From CAWCQC01 sp963819905 (GTDB lineage Bacteria > Actinomycetota > Thermoleophilia > Gaiellales > Gaiellaceae), in contig CAWFXP010000012.1 of the NCBI GenBank assembly GCA_963819905.1, forward strand, positions 124,001 through 188,000: a DNA stretch of 64,000 bases. The letters run 5' to 3'. The notes beneath the pieces are model-generated. The model worked only from the letters and a program-made list of their open reading frames with translations, was not told where the DNA came from and ran no database searches. The position numbers and the translations under genes are program-made. Below are positions 7,991 to 16,552 of the stretch, piece after piece; position 1 is the stretch's first letter, and the number at the start of each line of letters is the position of its first letter.

Positions 7991-8578
7991 GTGCAGCGAA
8001 CCCGCCTCGCCTGGCTGCTCGCGATCTCGCTCATGCCCCTTGGATCGCTCGTCGCGCATGCCCTCGCCTACAGGATCGTGGAACCGGATTTGCACGACCG
8101 TGCGGCGACGCTGGCGGCCACCGGCCACGGATACCTCGCCTACGCGCCGTTCGTGCTCGGCACCGGCCTGGCGATCGCCGCCGGTGCCCTCCTCGCGCTC
8201 GTCCGCCGCTCGGCTCGGGGATGCGACGGCGCGCCGGTTTGCGACTGGACGCTCGCTCTCCTCCCGCCGGCCGGCTTCGTCGTCCAGGAGCACCTCGAGC
8301 GCCTGTTCGCCACGGGTGACGTCCCTGCTCTCGTCGCCGAGCCAGTGTTCCTCGTCGGCCTTCTCATGCAGCTTCCCTTCGCGCTCGCCGTGCTCGCCGG
8401 GGCACGCGTGCTCACCCGGGCGGCGGTGGCGCTCGGCCGTGCGCTCGGAGCTCCGCCTCGCGCCAGGCCTCGCCGGAGCGATAGCCCGCCGGGCCCTGCG
8501 ACCTTCGACCTCGTTCGCCCTCTGCGCGTCGCTACCGGTGGCGCAGGCGTTCGCGCGCCTCCCCTCGCTCGCCCGTAG
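7991..8578 (+). CDS. Unknown integral membrane protein at head of CtaG cluster
   Basis: Predicted membrane protein of 195 aa from a GTG at 7991 (VQRTRLAWLLAISLM). About four hydrophobic segments are visible: ~5-30, ~48-72, ~85-105 and ~118-150, followed by an Arg/Pro-rich cytoplasmic-type tail. The upstream in-frame extension to 7847 would overlap the divergent aminotransferase and lacks hydrophobic pattern, so the GTG start is preferred. I do not recognise the family. It precedes a cupredoxin-like lipoprotein and a run of membrane proteins ending in two CtaG genes, so a role in copper or terminal-oxidase maturation is possible but unproven. The final ~45 residues are low-complexity and could be affected by a sequence error. 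Confidence 0.6.
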   Translation: MQRTRLAWLLAISLMPLGSLVAHALAYRIVEPDLHDRAATLAATGHGYLAYAPFVLGTGLAIAAGALLALVRRSARGCDGAPVCDWTLALLPPAGFVVQEHLERLFATGDVPALVAEPVFLVGLLMQLPFALAVLAGARVLTRAAVALGRALGAPPRARPRRSDSPPGPATFDLVRPLRVATGGAGVRAPPLARP

Positions 8579-8625
8579 GGCCCGCGCACCGCGGGCGAAT
8601 CCCCGCGAGACGAGGAGGTAGCTCG

Positions 8626-9129
8626 ATGACACGAAGTGTGACCGTGCTCGCTGCCGTGCTGACGACGGCGGCGCTCGCCGCGTGCGGCGGCGGCTCCGCG
8701 GACGTGCAAACGGAGCCGTCGACGACCGAGGCTCCGGCGACGGAAACGGCGACGACCGAGCCGGCGACGACGGACGGCGGAACGACCGAGGACGACGGCA
8801 CGACCGAGGAGGAGAACGGAACGACCGCAGGCACCACCGAGACGACTGACGACGGCGGCGGAGCCGACGTCGCGGCCAGAATCGCGCTCGTCGCGGGCGA
8901 GCCGCAGGGCGGCGAGAAGACGATCGAGGCGACGAGCGGCCAGAGGGTACGGATCGTCGTGCGATCCGACCAGACGGACGAGCTGCACCTCCACGGGTAC
9001 GACATCGAGAAGGAGGCGGGGCCGGGCAAGCCGGCCGTCTTCGCGTTCAGGGCAGATCTCGAAGGCATCTTCGAGCTCGAGTCGCATGTCAGCCACGGCG
9101 TGATCGCGAGGGTCGTCGTCAACCCGTGA
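8626..9129 (+). CDS. Lipoprotein with acidic Thr-rich linker and cupredoxin-like domain
   Basis: Secreted lipoprotein, 167 aa. A signal peptide with lipobox LAAC (Cys20) anchors it; residues ~23-82 form a Thr/Glu/Asp-rich flexible linker; the C-terminal ~85 residues resemble a cupredoxin-like beta-sandwich (ATSGQRVRIVVRSDQTDELHLHGYD, then FELESHVSHGVIARVVVNP at the end). His residues in HLHGYD and SHVSH could bind copper, but the canonical blue-copper Cys is absent. RBS GAGGAGGT lies 6 nt upstream of ATG. The stop overlaps the next membrane gene's GTG (GTGA). Beside CtaG genes, a periplasmic copper handling or chaperone role is a reasonable inference. Confidence 0.75.
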   Translation: MTRSVTVLAAVLTTAALAACGGGSADVQTEPSTTEAPATETATTEPATTDGGTTEDDGTTEEENGTTAGTTETTDDGGGADVAARIALVAGEPQGGEKTIEATSGQRVRIVVRSDQTDELHLHGYDIEKEAGPGKPAVFAFRADLEGIFELESHVSHGVIARVVVNP

Positions 9130-10502
9130 TCGACCTGGTCGTCGCCCACGGGCTCTCCGGCCGATCGGATCTGCCGATCCCGGCCTGGCTCTTCGCCTGG
9201 GCCGCCGCGGCGGTCCTCGTCATCTCGTTCGTTCTGCTCGGCGCCCTCTGGAAGACGCCGAAGCTCGAGGGCTCGTCACGGCGCCCGCTGCCGTCATGGC
9301 TCTCCCGAGCCGTCACGAGCCTCGTGACGGACGTGGTGTGCGGCGCGCTCGGCGTCTTCCTCCTCGGCGTCACGATCTGGACCGGGTTCGCCGGCGTCAA
9401 CGTCCCCGGCGAGAACTTCGCGCCGACCTTCGTGTTCGTCATCTTCTGGGTCGGCCTGGTCATCGTGAGCGTGCTCGCCGGTGACGTCTTCCGTGCCTTC
9501 AACCCGTGGCGTGCCCTCGGACGGGCCGCCGGCTGGGGGGTCGGCCGCCTGCTTCCGGGCCGGCTCGAGGGGGCGCTCCCCTACCCCGACCGGCTCGGCC
9601 GCTGGCCGGCCGCGGCAGGGCTCTTCGCATTCGTCTGGCTCGAGCTCGCGTCTCCGACCGGTGCGGAGCCGCGCACCCTCGCCGCCGCGACGCTCATCTA
9701 CACGTGCCTCACCTTCCTCGGAATGGGCGTGTACGGCGTAGGTCCCTGGATCGACCGGGGCGAGGCATTCTCGACCTACTTCAACCTCTTCTCCCGCATG
9801 GCGGTCTTCGAGCGCCGCGGAGAGGAGATCGTGCTGCGCCGCCCGCTGGCGGGGTTGACGGAGCTCGTCGCGCTGCCCGGCACCGTGGCCGTTCTCTCCG
9901 TGATGATCGGGACGGTCACGTTCGACGGGCTCCAGGAGACGAGCGTCTGGGCGGAGGTCGGGCCGCGGATCGCCGACTTCTTCCAGGATCTCGGCACCGG
10001 GTTCCAGCTGGCCGAGGAGCTCGCCTCCGGAATCGGCGCCGCGATCATGGTCGCGCTCGTCGCCGGGTTCTACCTGCTCGCGATTCTCGGAGCTCGAACG
10101 GTCGGCGGAGGCTTCGGCCAGCGCGAGCTCGCCGGCCTCTTCGTCCATACGCTCGTCCCGATCGCGTTCGCCTACACCCTCGCGCACTACCTGACGTTCT
10201 TCCTCTTCCAGGGACAGGCGATGGGCTTTCTCGTCTCGAATCCGCTCGGCGAGACGAGCGACTTCTTCGGCACCGCCAACTGGGAGATCGACCTGACGCT
10301 GATCGGCGCGACCGTCACCTGGTACTGCCAGGTGGCGATCGTCGTCGCGGGGCACGTCGCCGGCCTGGTGCTCGCCCACGACCGGGCACTCGTGCTCTAC
10401 GACGAGCCGAGAGCCGCCGTCCGCTCGCAATACTGGATGCTCGCCGTGATGATCGGGTTCACGAGCCTCGCGCTCTGGCTCCTCTCGCAGGCCAATGTCT
10501 GA
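9126..10502 (+). CDS. Unknown polytopic membrane protein linked to CtaG genes
   Basis: Integral membrane protein of 458 aa with roughly ten to twelve hydrophobic segments (for example ~20-40, 66-86, 98-120, 150-170, 178-198, 240-260, 300-322, 335-360, 395-420, 437-455). No enzymatic motif is recognised; scattered His (Ala-His-Tyr near 350, Val-Ala-Gly-His-Val-Ala-Gly near 410) could be metal or heme ligands, though this is speculative. Its GTG overlaps the lipoprotein stop by 4 nt and its 3' end overlaps a 45-aa ORF by 8 nt, so it is translated as part of the CtaG operon. The conserved context suggests work in copper delivery or oxidase assembly, not established. Confidence 0.75.
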   Translation: MIDLVVAHGLSGRSDLPIPAWLFAWAAAAVLVISFVLLGALWKTPKLEGSSRRPLPSWLSRAVTSLVTDVVCGALGVFLLGVTIWTGFAGVNVPGENFAPTFVFVIFWVGLVIVSVLAGDVFRAFNPWRALGRAAGWGVGRLLPGRLEGALPYPDRLGRWPAAAGLFAFVWLELASPTGAEPRTLAAATLIYTCLTFLGMGVYGVGPWIDRGEAFSTYFNLFSRMAVFERRGEEIVLRRPLAGLTELVALPGTVAVLSVMIGTVTFDGLQETSVWAEVGPRIADFFQDLGTGFQLAEELASGIGAAIMVALVAGFYLLAILGARTVGGGFGQRELAGLFVHTLVPIAFAYTLAHYLTFFLFQGQAMGFLVSNPLGETSDFFGTANWEIDLTLIGATVTWYCQVAIVVAGHVAGLVLAHDRALVLYDEPRAAVRSQYWMLAVMIGFTSLALWLLSQANV

Positions 10503-10632
10503 CCTGGGGCTGGTCGCCCACGCCGGGCACTGGCTCGGGGCGCTCGCCGCCGTCGTCCCCGTCGTCCTCGTGGCGCTCTGGATCGGCTGGACGAGCCTTC
10601 GCCACCGGCGGCGGCGAGGCGCCGGTCGATGA
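10495..10632 (+). CDS. Small single-pass membrane protein (45 aa)
   Basis: A 45-codon ORF from ATG at 10495 to TGA at 10630-10632. It begins MSDLGLVAHAGHWLGALAA and continues with a hydrophobic stretch (~12-33) and a strongly basic end (RHRRRRGAGR), giving one membrane helix with a positive-inside C-terminus. It overlaps the upstream membrane gene by 8 nt and lies 10 nt before the first ctaG start, so it fits the operon exactly. Two His residues on the N-terminal side could contact metal. It has no recognised family; support is the position, the TM pattern and the coupling. Confidence 0.6.
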   Translation: MSDLGLVAHAGHWLGALAAVVPVVLVALWIGWTSLRHRRRRGAGR

Positions 10633-10642
10633 CAATGGAGGA

Positions 10643-11536
10643 GTGACGGCCACGATTGCGACGACGGCAGCGGTGCCTGTCGAGGAGCTCGCGGGCGCCT
10701 GGACAGCCGCGCCGGCGGTGCTCGCAGCCGCAGCCCTCGCGCTCGCCCTCTTCTTCCAGGGCTTCGTCCGGCTCCGGCGGCGAGGACGCGACGACCTCGC
10801 AGGCTGGGGACGCGCGGTCCTGTTCGTCGGCGGCGTCCTGGTCATGGTCGTCGCGCTCGTCTCGCCGCTCGACGCGATCGGGGAGGAGTACCTGCTGTCC
10901 GCCCACATGCTGCAACACGTCCTGATCAGCGACGTCGGCCCCGCGCTCATCCTCCTCGCCCTCACGGGCCCGCTGCTCTTCTTCTTCCTGCCGCGCCCGG
11001 CCCTGCTCTCGATCGCACGCAACCGTCAGGCCCGGGCCTTCCTGGGCTGGCTCACCAATCCCTTCATCGCCTTCGGCGTCTGGTGCCTCGTGATGGCCGT
11101 GTGGCACGTTCCGGCGGTGTACGAGGCGGCGCTGTCGAGCCAGGCGCTGCACGATCTCGAGCACGCGAGCTTCGTCCTCGCCGGCTTCCTGGTCTGGTAC
11201 CAGCTCCTCGATCCCACCGGCCACGGCGTTCGGCGGACGGGACGGCTCGGCCTCGTCGTCGCGCTGTTCGCGGCCGGCCAGATCCTGACGATGGTGCTCG
11301 TCTTCAGCTTCGAGCCGCTCTACGAGACGTACGCGAACCAGCCCGAGCGGCTTCTGGGCCTGTCGGCACTCACCGACCAGCGGCTCGCCGGCCTCGTGAT
11401 GATGATCGACCAGGTCGTCATGCTCGGCACGCTCGCCGCCGTCCTCCTCTTCGCCGCGGAGCACGAGCGGCGCGGCCGCGTGGACGACGAGCCCATCGAC
11501 GAGCCGCCGCGGCTGACTGCCGGCGGCCGGACGTGA
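10643..11536 (+). CDS. Cytochrome c oxidase assembly protein CtaG-like (first copy)
   Basis: Membrane protein of the caa3-type CtaG family, implicated in assembling the copper centre of terminal oxidase. 297 aa from a GTG at 10643, preceded by AATGGAGGA. About seven TM helices; the conserved family segments are AHMLQHVLISDVGPALILLAL (split here around ~95-115), VWHVPAVYEAAL (~150) and LHDLEHASFVLAGFLVWY (~170-188). The repeated His residues (HMLQH, WH, HDLEH) are the likely copper ligands. It overlaps the second ctaG gene by 4 nt (GTGA at 11533-11536). Family assignment is good; the direct copper-chaperone role is family knowledge. Confidence 0.85.
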   Translation: MTATIATTAAVPVEELAGAWTAAPAVLAAAALALALFFQGFVRLRRRGRDDLAGWGRAVLFVGGVLVMVVALVSPLDAIGEEYLLSAHMLQHVLISDVGPALILLALTGPLLFFFLPRPALLSIARNRQARAFLGWLTNPFIAFGVWCLVMAVWHVPAVYEAALSSQALHDLEHASFVLAGFLVWYQLLDPTGHGVRRTGRLGLVVALFAAGQILTMVLVFSFEPLYETYANQPERLLGLSALTDQRLAGLVMMIDQVVMLGTLAAVLLFAAEHERRGRVDDEPIDEPPRLTAGGRT

Positions 11537-12345
11537 TCCCGGACCCGTACTCGTTCACCTTCGAGCCGCTCTTCCTGGCGCTCGCCGTGCTCGCCGCAGT
11601 GCTCTACTGGCGCGCGGCCCGCGGCGCGCGGGTGCCGTGGTGGCGTGTGGGCCTCTTCACGCTCGGCCTCCTGCTCGTCGCCGGCGCTCTCAACACGCCG
11701 CTCGAGACGATCGCGGCGCACTACCTCCTGCTGGTGCACCTGCTCCAGAACGTCATGATCAGCGACTGGGCGCCGCCGCTCATCCTCATCGGACTGACGC
11801 CCGCGATGCGCGCAGCCCTCGCGCGGCGCGGCGGGAAGCCGTTCGCGTTCGTCACCCGCCCGCAGATCGCGCTCCCCGTCTGGCTCGTCGGCTGGTACGT
11901 GATCCATCTCGCCGCGCTCTACGACGCCGCCCTGCGCAACGCGTGGCTCCTGAACCTCGAGCACCTCGCCCTCGTCGCGATCGGCCTCGTCTTCTGGTGG
12001 CCGGTCATCTCCGACGCACCGCACGCGCTCACGGCGCCGGTTCGGATCGCCTACCTCGGAGCGGGATTCGTCCTGTCCGTCTTCCTTGGCCTGGGCCTGA
12101 CGTTCGCGGGCTCCGCCTTCTACGACTTCTACGAGGAAGCCCCGCGTCTCTGGGGGCTCGACCCGGTGCAGGACCAGAACCTCGGCGGCGTGCTGATGAC
12201 CGGAGAGCAGGCGATCGTCTTCCTGGCCGCGATCGTCTGGCAGCTCCTGCGGCTCCTGCGGGAGGAGGAGCGCAAGGAGTCGGAGCAGCGGGAGCGTGAC
12301 CAGCGGCTCCTGCGCGAGCTCGACGAACGCGAGCGGCGGGTCTGA
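11533..12345 (+). CDS. Cytochrome c oxidase assembly protein CtaG-like (second copy)
   Basis: Second member of the CtaG family, 270 aa, starting at a GTG that overlaps the first copy's stop. Six to seven TM helices; motifs parallel the first copy: HYLLLVHLLQNVMISDWAPPL, WYVIHLAALYDAAL and LNLEHLALVAIGLVFWWPV. Note that the HMLQH of copy 1 becomes HLLQN and WH becomes IH here, so fewer of the potential copper-binding His remain. A charged coiled-coil-like tail (REEERKESEQRERDQR, ~242-262) follows. Tandem divergent copies suggest a hetero-oligomer or subfunctionalisation. It is the last gene of the 7991-12345 cluster. Confidence 0.85.
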   Translation: MIPDPYSFTFEPLFLALAVLAAVLYWRAARGARVPWWRVGLFTLGLLLVAGALNTPLETIAAHYLLLVHLLQNVMISDWAPPLILIGLTPAMRAALARRGGKPFAFVTRPQIALPVWLVGWYVIHLAALYDAALRNAWLLNLEHLALVAIGLVFWWPVISDAPHALTAPVRIAYLGAGFVLSVFLGLGLTFAGSAFYDFYEEAPRLWGLDPVQDQNLGGVLMTGEQAIVFLAAIVWQLLRLLREEERKESEQRERDQRLLRELDERERRV

Positions 12346-12411
12346 GGCCGGAGGGAACCGCGTCCGCGGCTTCGCTCAGGGCGCAGCGGCGGCATAGACT
12401 GGGCCATCCGC

Positions 12412-12840
12412 ATGCGACGAACGGCGCTCGTCCTCCTCCTCGGCCTCGCGCTCGCGCTGACGGCCGCGGCGTGTGGCGGTGGTGACGGCGCCGAGACCGG
12501 CGCCTCGGACACGGGGACGAGCGCCCAGGCGACCGGGGACACGACGACCACCCCGCCGACGACCTCCGGCGCCGACGCCCTCCAGGTCCCGGTACCGAAA
12601 GGCGGCCAGCCGATCGGCCCTCAGAGCCCCGAGAAGCAGGTCGTGCAGGTGCAGAAGGCGATGGCTCTCCTTGGCTACAAGGTCGGCAAGCCGGACGGTG
12701 TCTACGGCCAGAAGACGCTGAACGCGGTGAGGCGGTTTCAGCGCAGGCAGAAGCTGGTAGCCGACGGCCTCGTCGGCGCGAAGACGGCCCGAGCGATCAA
12801 CCGGGCGCTCCGCCAGGCAAGCGACGAAGCGACCCCGTAG
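12412..12840 (+). CDS. Lipoprotein with peptidoglycan-binding domain
   Basis: Cell-envelope lipoprotein of 142 aa. A signal peptide ends in the lipobox AAAC (Cys21), followed by a Thr/Ser/Pro-rich linker to ~55. Residues ~72-133 form a PG_binding_1 domain: VVQVQKAMALLGYKVGKPDG, then YGQKTLNAVRRFQRRQ and LVADGLVGAKTARAI, the three-helix repeat pattern of that family. It probably tethers the outer membrane face of the cytoplasmic membrane to peptidoglycan. Its stop is 13 nt from the convergent polysaccharide deacetylase stop (12854). Confidence 0.85.
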   Translation: MRRTALVLLLGLALALTAAACGGGDGAETGASDTGTSAQATGDTTTTPPTTSGADALQVPVPKGGQPIGPQSPEKQVVQVQKAMALLGYKVGKPDGVYGQKTLNAVRRFQRRQKLVADGLVGAKTARAINRALRQASDEATP

Positions 12841-12853
12841 GCGGGCGCCCTAG

Positions 12854-15850
12854 CTAGCTCTCTCTGGCGCGCGCCTGGTAGGGCTCTGCGAGCTCCGCCG
12901 TGCGGCCGGCGGGAACCGTGATCGCCTTCGCGTTGCCGTCCGAGACGAAGCGTGACTGCGGGTCCTCGGCGAACCGGTCGAGCCAGTAGCTCGAGCCGTT
13001 CTCGACGCCCTCGGCCCGCGGCGAGGATCGGATCCTCGGAATCGCCGTCGGCTCGAACGAGGCCGAGTACGGTGACACCGAGGGGCTCGCGCCGACGAGC
13101 ATGACTCCGGCGAACGCATAGCTCTCACCGTCCCAGGAGCCCTCGGTCGCGAGCGACGCCGGCTCGGGCACGGCGCCGAAGGGAAGCGCCATGGTGACGA
13201 TCTCGTACTCGGGCAGCGCGGCATGAATGATGCGCTGGTTCTCGACGAACTGCCGCTGTACCTCGTCCGTCGACACCGTGCTCAGATCCGTGTGGTCGTA
13301 GGTGTGGTTGCCGATCTCGAAGCCGTTCTCGACGAGCCACGTCATGAGCGCCGTCCGGTTCTCGCCTGCGAGGAACGGATCGCCGTTCACGTAGAAGGTC
13401 GCGGCCGGCTCGAAGCCGGGATGGGTCTTCGCGAAGTCGAGCATGATCCCGACGGCGGTGTTCGGGTCGATCGTGCCGTCGGGCAGGAGCGCGGCCTGGC
13501 TCTCGCTGGCGTCGTCGAACGCCATCACGAACGGCGTCGTCCCCTCGGGCACGTCGATGGTGCCGCCGACGAGGTCAGCCGCGGTGATCGGCCGGTAGTG
13601 CTCGTCCCAGAGGCGCTGCAGCTCGGCCCGGAACTCGGCGGGCGTCAGGTCGTACTCGCTGCCGCCGTCGGGAACGACCTGGTGGTACATGATCACCGGC
13701 ACCTGGCCGAGCTCGTTCGGTGCGAGGCCCGAGTCGACGGCGGCCCCCGGCTCGGCACGGTCGAACGCCTTCAGCTTCGGCGTCGCGGTGCCCGTCGCGG
13801 GCAGCTTCGCGGTCGAGGGGATGCCCGCGCTCGTGTAGGTGACCTCCGGATCCCAGAGGAGGAACTCGGAGATGCCGACGTCCTTCGTCGCCTGGATCTG
13901 GGCCTCTACCTCCTCGGGACCGTAGGTGATGCCGAGCGAGAAGTCCTGCAGCCAGGGAACGACCCGCGCGCCGGTCCCGCCGACGGCGGCCTTGAAGTCC
14001 TGAAGCGAGCCGGCCACGATCTCGTACGGCTGGCTCTCCGGCCTGGTAAGACCGTACTCGCCGGTACCCCAGTGCGACGGGTAGACCATCGGCGCGACGT
14101 AGTCGAGGTGCTCGGCCATGAGCGGCACGTTCTGCGCGATCTCGTCGGGCCGGGTTGCGGCCACGCCGAAGACCGAGGCGCCGACGAACGTCCCGTACTC
14201 GGCCAGCCGCTTCTGGGTTTCCTCGAGGAAGGCGACGATCGCGTCGTCGGCGGCGCCGTCGAGACCGGGAAAGACCATCGACTCGACCGGGCCGTCCGGG
14301 CGGCGGATGTAGTCGTAGAGGATGTCGTCGACGCCGAGCTTCGCCGCCGCGACCGCCACGTCGACGTTGTACGCGCGCACGTCGGGGCTGGCGAAGTTCG
14401 TGAAGCTGTAGCCGCCGTACCCACCCGTGTAGGCGTCGCCGCCGGGCGTCTGGACGACGAGATCCTGCTCGCCGTTCGTCCAGGCCCATTCGCCGAGGAC
14501 GGGGTCGCGGAAGACGACGAGCCGCCCCACGACCCGCACGCCTTTCTCGTGCAGCAACCGGACCGCCGCGCGGAGGTTGTAGATGTCGCGGACCGCGCCG
14601 ATCTCCTTGCCGAGCGGCACCGGAGCGTTCCAGCCGACGACGCCCGACTCGTCCTTCAGGTCGAGCTCGACGGTGTTCACCTTGCCCTCGTCGATCAGCC
14701 TGAGCACCCCGGCCCGCAGCTCGTCGCTCGCCCAGGCGTCCGCGGTGACGTGGACGGCGCGCATCGGCGCCGCCGGACGGCGCGGGACGATCGCGAACGA
14801 CACCGTCTCGACCGTCGCGTTCCCTGCCTCGTCCTCGGCCCGCAGCTCGAGAGCTTCCGTCGGCGGCTGCGGGAAGCGCATCGTGAACGCGCCGTCGGCG
14901 AGCTCGAGCGGCCTCCCGTCCGCGGTCAGCGTCACGTCCGGCCCGACGCTGCCCTTCAGGACGTACGGCGTGCGCACCTGCGCCTGGATCACGTTGCCCG
15001 GGATCTCGATCGCCGGCGGCGTGGTGTCGACCGTGAGCGCCCAGGTCTCCCGGGCACCGCTCCACGGCACGAGCCCGTCCATGCTCGCCGACACAGTGTG
15101 CTCGCCGTTCCCGAGCGTTCGCGGCGCGAGCGTGCTGCGCCCGTTCGCGAACGTCGCTTCGCCGGTCACGTCCTCGCCGTCGATTGCCCACCCGACCGCC
15201 GCCGGATCGTCCGCGGCAACCGAGAACGAGAGCGTCTCGAGATCTGCCGCGCCGACCAGCGCGCCGTTCTCGGGACCCTCGGCGTCGAGCCCGGGCGCCG
15301 CGGCTCGAGCGACGAGGAACGCGCCAAAGACGACGACCAGCGACACGACGAGCGCGAGAACCGCCAGCGGGTGCATCTTTCGCCAGCCCGCGCCGGCGCG
15401 CGAGATCGTGCCGCCGAGGCCGCTTCCGCCGGACCCCGCGGCGACTGCACGCCGTCGCGCCGTGCCCGTCTGGAGTGCCTCGACGTCGTCGGCCAGGAGG
15501 ATGATCGCCCGGGCGGCCGCCTTCAGCTCGCGCGAGGAGCCGTTGCCGAGTACCGAGTTCGCCCAGACTCGCGCCTTCTCGAGCTCCGCCGGCGTCGGGG
15601 TCGTCGCGGTGCCGCCGTTCTCCCCGTCGAACCACGACCACTCGTCCTGCGCGTCCGGTGCCTGGAGGCGGTCGACCTCGTTGGCGAGCTTGACAACCGC
15701 TTTGGCGGCTGCCTGCAGGGTGCCGTCTGAGCCGTTGCCTCCCACGCGAAGCGCCCAGCGCCGGAGCTCGGCAACCTGGTCGGCGGTCAGACGCCCTGAG
15801 CGCGCCCGGGTTGTCGCGCCGCCCGGAGCGCCGTTCCCTCTGCCGGCCAT
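12854..15850 (-). CDS. Membrane-anchored DUF4015 glycoside hydrolase-like plus polysaccharide deacetylase fusion
   Basis: A 998-aa envelope protein with several modules. Residues ~20-62 and ~83-125 are two copies of a helical repeat sharing the pattern W-A-(N)x-V-(L)GNGS...LKAAA(R)A. A TM anchor lies at ~157-182. Ig-like beta modules span ~190-365. A DUF4015 TIM-barrel (~365-690) shows VELDLKDESGVVGW, GVRVVGRLVVFRDP and DDILYDYIRRPDG. A NodB-type polysaccharide deacetylase (~715-960) shows MYHQVVPDGG, MAFDDAS (metal Asp region) and GNHTYDHTD (HxxxH metal ligands). The enzyme likely cleaves and/or deacetylates an extracellular glycan; specificity is unknown. The ATG at 15850 has no strong SD. 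Long antisense ORFs on the other strand lack such motifs. Confidence 0.88.
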   Translation of the reverse strand: MAGRGNGAPGGATTRARSGRLTADQVAELRRWALRVGGNGSDGTLQAAAKAVVKLANEVDRLQAPDAQDEWSWFDGENGGTATTPTPAELEKARVWANSVLGNGSSRELKAAARAIILLADDVEALQTGTARRRAVAAGSGGSGLGGTISRAGAGWRKMHPLAVLALVVSLVVVFGAFLVARAAAPGLDAEGPENGALVGAADLETLSFSVAADDPAAVGWAIDGEDVTGEATFANGRSTLAPRTLGNGEHTVSASMDGLVPWSGARETWALTVDTTPPAIEIPGNVIQAQVRTPYVLKGSVGPDVTLTADGRPLELADGAFTMRFPQPPTEALELRAEDEAGNATVETVSFAIVPRRPAAPMRAVHVTADAWASDELRAGVLRLIDEGKVNTVELDLKDESGVVGWNAPVPLGKEIGAVRDIYNLRAAVRLLHEKGVRVVGRLVVFRDPVLGEWAWTNGEQDLVVQTPGGDAYTGGYGGYSFTNFASPDVRAYNVDVAVAAAKLGVDDILYDYIRRPDGPVESMVFPGLDGAADDAIVAFLEETQKRLAEYGTFVGASVFGVAATRPDEIAQNVPLMAEHLDYVAPMVYPSHWGTGEYGLTRPESQPYEIVAGSLQDFKAAVGGTGARVVPWLQDFSLGITYGPEEVEAQIQATKDVGISEFLLWDPEVTYTSAGIPSTAKLPATGTATPKLKAFDRAEPGAAVDSGLAPNELGQVPVIMYHQVVPDGGSEYDLTPAEFRAELQRLWDEHYRPITAADLVGGTIDVPEGTTPFVMAFDDASESQAALLPDGTIDPNTAVGIMLDFAKTHPGFEPAATFYVNGDPFLAGENRTALMTWLVENGFEIGNHTYDHTDLSTVSTDEVQRQFVENQRIIHAALPEYEIVTMALPFGAVPEPASLATEGSWDGESYAFAGVMLVGASPSVSPYSASFEPTAIPRIRSSPRAEGVENGSSYWLDRFAEDPQSRFVSDGNAKAITVPAGRTAELAEPYQARARES

Positions 15851-15972
15851 CGACTACAGGTTACCGCCGTGGGCCGCCGTCGGCCACGGCGGAGAGCCCG
15901 ATTTCGGCTCTGGGAGGGGCCTAGCGGGACCAGGAGGCCCCGGCGCGCAGGGACTGCCCGCGATCTCGTGCG

Positions 15973-16434
15973 CTACGCGCCCTCCGAACCGCATTCCTGC
16001 AGTCCGATGTTCGCTGCGATGTCGTCTCCCTCCTGCTCGAGCGGGGCAGCCTCGTCGACGAGCTGCTGGATCTTCTCGGCGTCCCCGGCCTCGGCTGCGG
16101 CGACGATCTCGTCGGCAACGCCGTTCTGTTGTTCGAGGAGGTCGTAGGCGCGATTCACCTGCTCCTCGATCTCCTCGGGCGGCACGAGCGCCCTGAGCTT
16201 CTCGAGCTGGGCGGCGGCGATCGCGACCGCCTGCTTGGTCATCGCCGCGAGATCCTCGAGGCTCTGCGGCTCGCCCAGCCCGTCGATTTGCCCGGTCGCG
16301 TCTGCGCAGATCGCGTCCGCCTGCTGGATGTACTCCTCCTTCGTCAGGCGGTCCCCGTCTCCCCCGCCGCCGCAGCCGGCGGCGAGCGCCACTGCGGCGA
16401 GAGCGCCCGCGACCGCTCCGGTGAAAGCTCGCAT
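15973..16434 (-). CDS. Small helical lipoprotein, function unknown
   Basis: Predicted lipoprotein of 153 aa: signal peptide with lipobox LAAGC (Cys21) and a Gly-rich stretch, then an almost wholly helical domain with residues RLTKEEYIQQADAICADA (~29-46) and further heptad-like segments to ~145. Cys43 and the penultimate-region Cys149 could form a disulfide. An excellent RBS (CCAGGAGGAACGGA) precedes the ATG. The KEEYIQQADAIC pattern is common in actinobacterial secreted proteins of unknown function. It is divergent from the TIM-barrel protein at 16553, sharing a 118-bp promoter region. Confidence 0.75.
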   Translation of the reverse strand: MRAFTGAVAGALAAVALAAGCGGGGDGDRLTKEEYIQQADAICADATGQIDGLGEPQSLEDLAAMTKQAVAIAAAQLEKLRALVPPEEIEEQVNRAYDLLEQQNGVADEIVAAAEAGDAEKIQQLVDEAAPLEQEGDDIAANIGLQECGSEGA

Positions 16435-16552
16435 TCCGTTCCTCCTGGCTGGTCTCGTCGAATCAGAGCATGCTCATCGGCCGGGGGCGGTCGCCGCTCG
16501 AGGCGAGGTCTGGCTTTACGGGTTCCTCACACCCCCGTCCTACACTGGCCCG

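Noticed and set aside
8580..8597. Short GC palindrome (GCCCGCG/CGCGGGC) before the cupredoxin-like lipoprotein as a terminator
   Set aside because: Only a tiny stem overlapping the stop of the previous gene; such stems are expected by chance at this GC content.
13223..15730. An 835-aa plus-strand frame opposite the polysaccharide deacetylase
   Set aside because: Composition-driven mirror ORF with no domain pattern; the minus frame has clear NodB and DUF4015 motifs.
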